Made by a program: the position numbers and the translations under genes. The notes beneath the pieces were generated by a model, which saw nothing but the letters and a program-made list of their open reading frames with translations, ran no database searches and was not told where the DNA came from. Positions 39,368-46,405 of a DNA stretch of 64,000 bases are shown here, piece after piece; position 1 is the stretch's first letter; every line of letters starts with the position of its first letter. Origin of the DNA: Actinoplanes sp. TBRC 11911 (GTDB taxonomy: Bacteria > Actinomycetota > Actinomycetes > Mycobacteriales > Micromonosporaceae); assembly GCF_012933445.1 (NCBI RefSeq), contig NZ_JABBNC010000014.1, positions 1-64,000 of the forward strand, in the 5' to 3' direction.

Positions 39368-40363
39368 ATGGATGCGCTGACAGGGCTGCTGGACGGGCCG
39401 CGTGCTCGCGGGGCCTTTCTGCTCCGGTCGATCCTGGATCCGCCGTGGTCGCTGCGGATCCGGGACCGGTCGCCGCTGTCGCTGATCACGCTCGTCCGGG
39501 GGGATGCCTGGATCATCAAGGACGACGCGCCCGCGACGCGCATCGCGCCGGGGGACGTCGCGGTCGTGAACGGCACCGAGGCGTACACGATCGCGGACCG
39601 CCCGCAGACGCCGCCGCAGATCGTCATTCACCCGGGTCAGCGATGCGAGTCGGTGGACGGCACCGAGATGACCTTCACCGATCTGGGCGTGCGCACGTGG
39701 GGCGCGGGGCCGGACGGCGCGACCGAGATGCTCAGCGGCACCTATCAGATGCACAGCGAGGTCAGCCGCCGCCTGCTGGACGCGCTGCCCGGCCTGCTGA
39801 TCCGTCCGGCCGGGGCGGGCGATCAAGCGCTGATCGACCTCCTCGTCCGCGAGATGGCCGCGACCGGGCCCGCCCAGGAGCTGGTGCTGGACCGCATCCT
39901 CGACCTGCTCCTGGTCTCGGTGCTGCGCGCGTGGTTGGCCGGTGCGGACGACGGCGCCCCGGGCTGGCACAGGGCCCAGGCCGACCCGATCGTGGGTGCC
40001 GCCTTGCGGTCCATGCACGAGGATCCCGCGTACGGGTGGACGGTCGCCGAGCTCGCCGCTCGCGTGGGAGTCTCCCGGGCTTCGCTCGCCCGCCGGTTCA
40101 CCGAGATGGTCGGCGAGCCACCCATGGCGTACCTGGGAAGCTGGCGCATCACGCTGGCCGCCGATCTGTTGCGGCAGGAGGACGCGACGATCGCCGCGGT
40201 GGCGCGGCGCGTGGGGTACGGCAGTGCGTTCGCGCTGAGTGCGGCGTTCAAACGCGAGCGTGGCGTGAGCCCGCAGGACTATCGCCGAAGACCGGCGGAA
40301 AGCGTTGTGCCGCAACGATATCGCGGAGACGTGCTGTGGCTGACCGTGGCCGCGCACGGATGA
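39368..40363 (+). CDS. AraC-family transcriptional regulator with cupin domain
   Basis: A 331-residue regulator. An N-terminal cupin_6-type sensor (about 15-175, SLITLVRGDAWIIKDD, IAPGDVAVVNGTEAYTI) is followed by two AraC HTH motifs (WTVAELAARVGVSRASLARRF and ATIAAVARRVGYGSAFALSAAF) and the FKRERGVSPQDYRR end. Such proteins usually control neighbouring oxidoreductase genes. The direct-repeat array that directly precedes its start could be its own binding region. It is downstream of the NmrA-like gene on the same strand. Confidence 0.92.
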   Translation: MDALTGLLDGPRARGAFLLRSILDPPWSLRIRDRSPLSLITLVRGDAWIIKDDAPATRIAPGDVAVVNGTEAYTIADRPQTPPQIVIHPGQRCESVDGTEMTFTDLGVRTWGAGPDGATEMLSGTYQMHSEVSRRLLDALPGLLIRPAGAGDQALIDLLVREMAATGPAQELVLDRILDLLLVSVLRAWLAGADDGAPGWHRAQADPIVGAALRSMHEDPAYGWTVAELAARVGVSRASLARRFTEMVGEPPMAYLGSWRITLAADLLRQEDATIAAVARRVGYGSAFALSAAFKRERGVSPQDYRRRPAESVVPQRYRGDVLWLTVAAHG

Positions 40364-40476
40364 TGGCGGCACCCCCACGCGGCCACGGTGTCCTTTACCC
40401 CGCAGCCCATTGCACACGGAAAGAACCGTACGCGCAACACCTCTGTCGGCAACTGGGCAAGATATTCGGCGGCGCC

Positions 40477-40947
40477 TCAGCCCAGGATTATCTCCAAGGT
40501 GATCTCGTCGCGGATCGGGATGCCGTAGTCGCCGATCCGCGGAATCGTGGGTTTGATCCGGCGGGCCTCGTCGGCGGCGCCCGGGGAGACGGAGACGATC
40601 CGCAGGTCACGACGCTGGTAGAACCGGATGGCGTCGAGGTTGTCGTTGGTCGTGATCAACCACAGGCGGCCGGTGGGCTTGGCTCGGCGCTTCGCCTCCT
40701 CGAGCAGGGCGGTGCCGATGCCGCGGCCTTTCGCCACCGCGTCGAGGGAGACGACTTCGAGACCGTCGCCGCCGACGGCGTAGGTGAGCAGCCCGGACAT
40801 TTCCGATTTATCCGTCGTGAGGATGCCGGGGAGCCGGGCCGCGTCGTACGTCGTGCCGTGCCCGACGACGATCGTGCCGCCCCAGCGCGTCTCCAGGAAA
40901 CGCTCGACCGCGGGTTGGTCCTCGGGTCTCTTGTCCCGGATCCTCAT
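40477..40947 (-). CDS. GNAT family N-acetyltransferase
   Basis: A 156-residue acetyl-CoA-dependent acetyltransferase. The acetyl-CoA binding motif A is VVSLDAVAKGRGIGTALLEEAKRRA; motif B region is NDNLDAIRFYQRRDLRIV. Start ATG 40947 (MRIRDKRPED); the open frame runs 16 codons further but would overlap the divergent sigma-factor promoter. The acceptor is unknown. Divergent from the ECF sigma gene across 46 bp that contain the PafBC-like promoter. Confidence 0.9.
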   Translation of the reverse strand: MRIRDKRPEDQPAVERFLETRWGGTIVVGHGTTYDAARLPGILTTDKSEMSGLLTYAVGGDGLEVVSLDAVAKGRGIGTALLEEAKRRAKPTGRLWLITTNDNLDAIRFYQRRDLRIVSVSPGAADEARRIKPTIPRIGDYGIPIRDEITLEIILG

Positions 40948-40963
40948 CGCCACACCCCGATTT

Positions 40964-40986
40964 TTGTCGCACCCGCCGCGTATGTT
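40964..40986 (+). promoter_or_regulatory. PafBC/RecA-NDp-like promoter of the ECF sigma gene
   Basis: TTGTCGCAC (40964-40972), 8 nt, TATGTT (40981-40986), 7 nt, ATG 40994. Same geometry as the other three copies and preceded, as at pup and the RecB-like gene, by a T-run (TTTTTGTCG). In mycobacteria the ECF factor gene sigG is one of the most strongly PafBC-controlled genes, which fits. Confidence 0.78.
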
Positions 40987-40993
40987 GTGCGGC

Positions 40994-41890
40994 ATGCCGA
41001 AGGTTCTCGACGATCAGCTCACCACAATGCGTGGCGAGCTGGTGGGGTTCGCCTATCGGATGCTGGGCTCGCCGTTCGAGGCCGAGGACGCGGCGCAGGA
41101 GACGTTGCTGCGCGCCTGGCGTCACGGCGACTCGTACGATCCGGGGCGCGCGTCGCTGCGCACGTGGGTCTACCGCATAGCCACCAACGTCTGTCTGGAC
41201 ATGTTGCGCTCGGCCCAGCGCCGGTCCCGCGCCACCGACTTCACCTGCGACGGCGACTTCGGGCCGCCGCTGCCCGAGTCCACGTGGGTGCTGCCGTTGC
41301 TGGGCGACCCGCCCGCCGAGGCGGAGCGCCGCGAGACGATCCGGCTGGCCTTCGTGGCGGCCCTGCAGCATTTGCCGCCGAGGCAGCGCGCGGTGCTGAT
41401 CCTACGCGACGTCCTCTGCTGGCCGGCCGTCGAGGTGGCGGCCCTTCTGGACGCGAGTGTCCCGTCGGTGACCAGCGCGTTGCAGCGGGCCCGGGCCACG
41501 CTGCGCGCCGCGTCGCCCGGCTCCGCGACGTCGCTGTCCGATTCCGCCCAGCGTGCTCTGGTCGATCGCTACGCCGATGCCTTCCAGCGGCACGACATCC
41601 CGGAGCTGGTGTCACTCCTCCAGGAGGACGTGACCACCGCGATGCCGCCGTTCGCCTGGTGGCTGCGCGGCCGCGAGACGGTGGGGGCGGTGATGGCGGC
41701 GTCCGACGCGTGCCTGGAGGACCGGATGGTTCCGGTCCGGGCGAACGGCGGGCCGGCGCTCTGGCAGCTGCGGCCCGCGAGCCCGGGTGGCGCGCCCGAG
41801 CCGTTCGGCCTGCTCGTCTTCGATTTCGGAGATTCGCTGATCTCCGGCGTGACGACTTTCCTCGGCTTCCAGGAGGTACGCGTCGGGTAG
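40994..41890 (+). CDS. ECF sigma factor, SigG/SigJ-like with SnoaL domain
   Basis: A 298-residue ECF sigma factor. Sigma-2 is GFAYRMLGSPFEAEDAAQETLLRAW, sigma-4 is LQHLPPRQRAVLILRDVLCWPAVEVAALL, and the C-terminal third is a SnoaL/NTF2-like domain (VDRYADAFQRHDIPELVSLL, MPPFAWWLRGRETVGAV) that regulates the factor in place of an anti-sigma. ATG 40994 is leaderless. The sequence fits the SigG/SigJ class, but which of the two it matches best needs a tree. The promoter suggests induction by DNA damage. Confidence 0.88.
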   Translation: MPKVLDDQLTTMRGELVGFAYRMLGSPFEAEDAAQETLLRAWRHGDSYDPGRASLRTWVYRIATNVCLDMLRSAQRRSRATDFTCDGDFGPPLPESTWVLPLLGDPPAEAERRETIRLAFVAALQHLPPRQRAVLILRDVLCWPAVEVAALLDASVPSVTSALQRARATLRAASPGSATSLSDSAQRALVDRYADAFQRHDIPELVSLLQEDVTTAMPPFAWWLRGRETVGAVMAASDACLEDRMVPVRANGGPALWQLRPASPGGAPEPFGLLVFDFGDSLISGVTTFLGFQEVRVG

Positions 41891-41957
41891 ACCTTTGACA
41901 ACTTCGTGATCGGGCCCGGGCATCGGGGCGCGGGCCGGGCCGGCGGCTTACTCACGG

Positions 41958-42746
41958 CTACGACTCGGTGATCACGTCCAGGGTGGACTTGAGGAGGGGC
42001 TCACTCCCGGCGTAGACCGAGGCGCCCGGCCCTGGCCGGCGGCTGCCGTTGACGCCGGAGTAGGCGCCTCCGGCCTCGGTCACGATCAGCGACGTCGCGG
42101 CGAAGTCCCAGATCTGGCCGCCGGTCTGCACGGCCACGTCCAGGTCGCCGCGGGCGATCATCAGCGCGGGGTGGATGGGCCACGGGCGGGCCGGGGTCAG
42201 AGCCTTCAGCGGCGCCACGATGTCGGAACCCCAGCCCTCGGGGACCACGGCAAGGCGGCTGCCGGCGGGTGACGACGGGCCGTCGGGGGAGACGCGGACG
42301 GCGGTCTCCGCCACCACCCGGCCGCCCACGACGCGGCCCTCGAAGGCGCCGGCGTCGCGTCGTGCCCACCAGATCGATCCCTGCGCCGGGTGGGCGGCCA
42401 CCGCCGTGGTGATCTCGCCGGCCTCTTCCAGGGCGATCAGGATGAGCCACCGGTCCTCGCCGTTGACGAACAACGCCGTGCCGTCGATCGGGTCGACGAT
42501 CCACCGCCGGGCGGCGGTGGCCATGTCGCCGGTCTCGCCCTGTTCCTCGCCGAGGACGGCGTCGCCGGGACGTGCCGCACCCAGGACGTCACGGATCGCC
42601 GACTCGACGGCACGGTCCGCCGCGGTGACGACCGAACCGTCCGACTTCAGCTCGCGCGGCAGGTCGGCCAGGGCGGCGAAGTGCGGCAACGCTACGGCCG
42701 CGCCGGTGATGGCGGCGCGCTGTGCCAATCGAAGGTCGGTCTCCAC
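41958..42746 (-). CDS. inositol monophosphatase family phosphatase
   Basis: A 262-residue Mg2+-dependent phosphatase. Metal-binding residues are in VLGEEQGETG and WIVDPIDGTALFVNG; the last Asp is in QIWDFAATSLIVTEAGG. The family includes inositol-1-phosphatase, HisN-type histidinol-phosphatase and PAP phosphatase; the sequence resembles the HisN-like actinobacterial group. GTG 42746 is preceded by AGGA at 7 nt; the longer upstream frame is discarded. Downstream neighbour of lipB on the same strand, 67 bp apart. Confidence 0.9.
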   Translation of the reverse strand: METDLRLAQRAAITGAAVALPHFAALADLPRELKSDGSVVTAADRAVESAIRDVLGAARPGDAVLGEEQGETGDMATAARRWIVDPIDGTALFVNGEDRWLILIALEEAGEITTAVAAHPAQGSIWWARRDAGAFEGRVVGGRVVAETAVRVSPDGPSSPAGSRLAVVPEGWGSDIVAPLKALTPARPWPIHPALMIARGDLDVAVQTGGQIWDFAATSLIVTEAGGAYSGVNGSRRPGPGASVYAGSEPLLKSTLDVITES

Positions 42747-42813
42747 TCGCTCATCCTGCCCTGGCCGCCGTGTGCGGCGCCGCAACCGAGCCGCATGTCA
42801 CCTGACGTACGGG

Positions 42814-43482
42814 TCAGGCTGCTGCGGTCTGGTGGGAGTCGCGCGGGCGTAGGCCCTCGCCGAGGTGGGCCGCCACCGCGTCGCGGACCTGCAGGTCGGT
42901 GGGGACCGGGCGGCCCTGAGCCTCGGCCAGGCGCCGCAGCGAGGTCATCTCGACGCCCGGCAGGCTGCAGGCGGTGAACCGGTCGAAGACCGTCAGGTCG
43001 GGGTCGATGTTCAGGGCGAAGCCGTGGCTGGTCACGCCGCCCCGGATCCGCATGCCGATGGAGACCAGCTTGGCGTGCGCCGGAGTCCAGACGCCGACCA
43101 GGCTGGCCGCACCCTTCGGCGTGTCGCGGCGGACCGTCTCGAAGCCGAGCGAGCCGATCGCGGCGATCAGTCCGTTCTCCAGCCAGCGGACCACGTCGGC
43201 GGGGCCGGACTTCTGCCGCAGGTCCATGATCAGGTACCCGATCAGCTGGCCGGGACCGTGGTACGTGGCGTGCCCGCCGCGGTCGACCGGCACCGTCGGG
43301 ATCTCGTCGCTGGACGGCAGGTCGGCGGGCGGGGTGAGCTTGCCGTACGTGATGACCTCGGGATGGCTCAGCAGGAACAGCCGGTCAGGCTCGGAGCCGG
43401 CCTGACGCTCGGCGACCCAGCGGGCCATGTCGTCGGTCGCTTCCTGATACGGCACCTCGCCGAGATCCACACGTTGCAGCAC
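42814..43482 (-). CDS. lipB: octanoyl-ACP:protein octanoyltransferase LipB
   Basis: A 222-residue enzyme that transfers octanoyl from acyl carrier protein to lipoyl domains, the first step of lipoate synthesis. Family marks are LFLLSHPEVITYGK, the RGGHATYHGPGQLIGYLI loop, the catalytic Lys in HAKLVSIGMRI and the catalytic Cys in FTACSLPGVEMTSL. GTG 43482 is preceded by AGGA; an open frame reaching 44151 is a shadow of the FHA gene. No lipA is present in the window. Confidence 0.95.
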   Translation of the reverse strand: MLQRVDLGEVPYQEATDDMARWVAERQAGSEPDRLFLLSHPEVITYGKLTPPADLPSSDEIPTVPVDRGGHATYHGPGQLIGYLIMDLRQKSGPADVVRWLENGLIAAIGSLGFETVRRDTPKGAASLVGVWTPAHAKLVSIGMRIRGGVTSHGFALNIDPDLTVFDRFTACSLPGVEMTSLRRLAEAQGRPVPTDLQVRDAVAAHLGEGLRPRDSHQTAAA

Positions 43483-43538
43483 CCATCGATCCTGCCAGCC
43501 GCAACCCCGCAACGGTTGTGGTGTTGGACACGAGCCGG

Positions 43539-44165
43539 CTAGATCGGCGCGTGCAGCGTGATCGTCGTCCAGGCGCCGACGTGCACCTGGTCGCCGTCCT
43601 TCAGCGCCCGCGACTGCCCCGCCCCCATCGCCTGCTGCTCGCCGTTCACATACGTCCCGTTGGTCGAGCCCAGGTCGGACACCAGCCACACCCCGTCCAC
43701 GCTCAACGTCAGCAGCGCGTGGCTGTGCGACACCCCCGGATCGGTGTCGGACAGGTCGATCTCCGGGTTGGTGCCCTTCGACGAGCTGCGCCGGCCGATG
43801 CGCAGCTGCGGGGGCGGGAGCGCGACCGTACGCGACGGCGTCTCGTCCGGGAAGTCGACGCCTTCGATCGCGTTGTCCTCGAAGTATTCCCGGTCGACCG
43901 CGATCGTCGCCGTCCACGCCGCGACGGGGGCCACGACCGGCGGCGCCACCGACAGCACCGGGATCTTCCCCGTGTCGTGGTCGTACCCGCAGTCCTCGCA
44001 GAACCGGGTGCCGCCCGCGCGGGGAGCACCACAGTTCGGGCAATCCGCTACGGGCTGGGGCACCGGCGTACGGGGAGGGGAGACGCCGTCGATCTTCGCG
44101 CCGCAGGTGTCGCAGAAGTCGTCGGTTTCCGACGAATGCCCCTTGGGGCACGTGTATGTCGTCAT
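43539..44165 (-). CDS. FHA-domain protein with zinc ribbons
   Basis: A 208-residue phosphothreonine-binding protein. Two zinc ribbons are at the N-terminus (CPKG...CDTCG, and CPNCGAP...CEDCGYD), then a linker, then a C-terminal FHA domain (LRIGRRSSSKG, SHSHALLTL, DLGSTNGTYVNG) with the Arg, Ser, His and Asn of the phosphopeptide site. It is the last gene of the pknG operon (ATGA overlap with the VWA gene). It is not GarA itself, but an FHA partner of PknG is the likely function. The same zinc-ribbon style is found in the PP2C and kinase proteins. Confidence 0.9.
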   Translation of the reverse strand: MTTYTCPKGHSSETDDFCDTCGAKIDGVSPPRTPVPQPVADCPNCGAPRAGGTRFCEDCGYDHDTGKIPVLSVAPPVVAPVAAWTATIAVDREYFEDNAIEGVDFPDETPSRTVALPPPQLRIGRRSSSKGTNPEIDLSDTDPGVSHSHALLTLSVDGVWLVSDLGSTNGTYVNGEQQAMGAGQSRALKDGDQVHVGAWTTITLHAPI

Positions 44166-45427
44166 TGCGAACGGCCCACCCGGACCGTCTTCGTCGAGCG
44201 CGTGTCCAGCGCCATCTCGTCCTCGGCGTTCACCTTGCGCCGCAACCGGACCGTACCGGTGGCCGCGTCCTCGATGTCGACGACCGTGGCGAGCAGCTCC
44301 TCGGTGGCCGTGTTACCGCTCTCGTGCGCGAGTTGCGCGGCCCGCCCGAACTTCAGCGTGGCCGTGACGTCGTCGCCGTGCTCGCGGGCCTTGATGCCGT
44401 CCTGGATCGCCTCGGCCAGCTCGGCCTGCCCGGTGTAGTGCGCCACCTCGCGGCTGATCCGGGTGGACAGTGCCGTGTCCTCCGTCCACACCGCCCGGAT
44501 CCGGGCCTGCACCAGCACGTCGTCGCCCTCCATGACGGACACGCGAGCGGCCAGCATCTCGTCGCCCGCGGACCCGGCCGGCACGTCGACGCACAGGTGG
44601 TAGTCACGGCTCTCGGCACCCCACGAGCCGAGCGGGTAGCGCCCGGCGCGCGGCCCGTCCTCGATCCGCTTGCCCGTCAGGTCCATGACCTGCGGCTCGA
44701 CCAGCTTGACGAAACGCACCGACGCGTTGACCGGCGTCCACACCTTGAGCTGGACGTCCGCGCTGGTCTTGCCCATCGCGGCGGTCATCATCTCCTGGAA
44801 CGCCTGGGCCAGCCCGGACGGGTGCGCGACGATGTCGACCGTCCCGAGCATCGCCTCGGCGATCTTGCGGAGCTCGGAGACCTTCCAGTTCACGCCGACG
44901 CCGCGGCAGTCGCAGGTGAACTGCCCGGCGATCGAGGCGAGCACGGTCTCCAGATAGCCCGAGCGTTCGCCGTTGTCGCCGTCGGTCAGCAGGATCGCGT
45001 GCGCGATGTCGCCGGGCCGCAGCCCGAACAGCTGGGACGCGAGCAGCAGCCAGGCGCCCATCGCGGTGCCGCCGCTGGCCTGCAGCCGGTCGATCGAGCG
45101 GATCGCGTCGGCCCGGGTCTGCGCACTGGCCACGGCCAGCTCGCCAGGCGCCGGGTAGAGCTGCTGCGCCGTGCTCACTCCGGCGATGATCGCGAAATGC
45201 ACGCCGTCGTCGATGCAGTCGACGGCCGCCTTGGCGGCCTGCCGGGCGGCGCTGATACGGCCCTCGGCCTGCATCGACCCGGACGCGTCGACGATGATGA
45301 TCTCGGTGGCGCCGGACGTCCGGTGGCCGCCTTCGGCCCCGGACGACGTCACCGTGACGATCGCGTTGACCTCGGTCGCGCCCAGCGCGAGAAATTCGTT
45401 CTGGAAGGCCTCGGCGGTGTACGGCAT
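44162..45427 (-). CDS. von Willebrand factor A domain protein
   Basis: A 421-residue protein with a VWA domain (about 40-220). The MIDAS metal site is complete: IIIVDASGSMQ, the Thr in GGTAMGA, and LLTDGDNG. A beta-rich C-terminal part follows. No signal peptide or TM segment, so it is cytoplasmic or membrane associated through partners. ATG 45427 follows AAGGAG; its stop overlaps the FHA gene as ATGA. In this operon it probably scaffolds phospho-signalling components; that is inference. Confidence 0.9.
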   Translation of the reverse strand: MPYTAEAFQNEFLALGATEVNAIVTVTSSGAEGGHRTSGATEIIIVDASGSMQAEGRISAARQAAKAAVDCIDDGVHFAIIAGVSTAQQLYPAPGELAVASAQTRADAIRSIDRLQASGGTAMGAWLLLASQLFGLRPGDIAHAILLTDGDNGERSGYLETVLASIAGQFTCDCRGVGVNWKVSELRKIAEAMLGTVDIVAHPSGLAQAFQEMMTAAMGKTSADVQLKVWTPVNASVRFVKLVEPQVMDLTGKRIEDGPRAGRYPLGSWGAESRDYHLCVDVPAGSAGDEMLAARVSVMEGDDVLVQARIRAVWTEDTALSTRISREVAHYTGQAELAEAIQDGIKAREHGDDVTATLKFGRAAQLAHESGNTATEELLATVVDIEDAATGTVRLRRKVNAEDEMALDTRSTKTVRVGRSQ

Positions 45428-45429
45428 CC

Positions 45430-46392
45430 CTACTCCTTGACGTCTGCTGGGTGTACGGGAATCAGGGCCACGGTGATGTTGTCGGCGCCGCCCGCCTCGT
45501 TGGCCAGATCCGCCAGCGCGCGGGCCGTATCGATCAATGTGCCCTGCGAGCGCAAGGCCGCCCGGACGACGTCGGCGAAATCGCCCGCGTCCGGCAGGTA
45601 GTTCCACAGGCCGTCACTGCACAGCACCAGGTGACCGGGCACGGTCACGGTGAACTCGCCGGTCCGCGGCGGCACCGGGCCGGCATCGGCGCCGAGCCAC
45701 GCGGTGATCGCGTGCGCCTTCGGGTCGCGCAGCGCCACCTCCGGGTCGGCACCCATCTTGATCACGTGGGTGGCCCAGGAGTCGTCCTCGGTGAGCTGCT
45801 CGGCCGGGCCGTCGGCGGGCAACCAGTAGGCGCGGCTGTCGCCGACCCAGCCGATCGACACGTCGGCGCCGCGGACCGCGGCGACCACGATCGTGCAGGC
45901 CGGGTTGGACATCTGCCGCCGCGGGTCGTCGCCTTCGGAGGCCAGTGCCGCCACCGCCTCCTTCGCGGCGACGATGGCGGCGGCGACGTCGGCGGCGGCG
46001 ACGTCGGGCGCCTGGGCCAGGAGCGCGCCGGCCGTCTCGGCGGCGGTCAGCGACGCCACGTCCGGATCGAACGACGCCGACACCCCGTCGCTGATCACCA
46101 CGTCCACATCGGTGCCGCGGGTGGCCAGCCACATCGCGTCCTCGTTGCGGTGGTGGCGCTGCCCGCGGTCGGTCACCGCGGCGGCCACCTCGCCCGCGTC
46201 GGCCTCCAGGTGATCGCGGGGCCGGACCGCGAGCATGCCGCAGTTCTCGCAGTAGCCGTCCGCGCCCACCGAGCCGGCGGTACCGCAGTTCGGGCAGGCC
46301 GGTTCGCCGCTCAGCTGCCGTCCGCACGCTTCGCAGAAGGCCGCGCCGGCGGCCCGCTCGTCCGCGCACGAGGCGCATTCGGTCATCGTCAT
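45430..46392 (-). CDS. PP2C-type Ser/Thr phosphatase with N-terminal zinc ribbons
   Basis: A 320-residue protein phosphatase. The N-terminus has two zinc ribbons (CASC...CEAC and CPNC...CENC), then the PP2C/PPM core: DRGQRHHRNEDAM, VVISDGVSAS, GWVGDSRAYW, LVLCSDGLWNYL and ADNITVALI, with all metal-binding Asp residues. It would reverse PknG phosphorylation. ATG 46392 is spaced for GAGGAACGAGG; the open frame to 46554 runs into pknG. The VWA gene starts 2 nt after its stop. Confidence 0.93.
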   Translation of the reverse strand: MTMTECASCADERAAGAAFCEACGRQLSGEPACPNCGTAGSVGADGYCENCGMLAVRPRDHLEADAGEVAAAVTDRGQRHHRNEDAMWLATRGTDVDVVISDGVSASFDPDVASLTAAETAGALLAQAPDVAAADVAAAIVAAKEAVAALASEGDDPRRQMSNPACTIVVAAVRGADVSIGWVGDSRAYWLPADGPAEQLTEDDSWATHVIKMGADPEVALRDPKAHAITAWLGADAGPVPPRTGEFTVTVPGHLVLCSDGLWNYLPDAGDFADVVRAALRSQGTLIDTARALADLANEAGGADNITVALIPVHPADVKE

Positions 46393-46405
46393 CGTGCCTC
46401 GTTCC

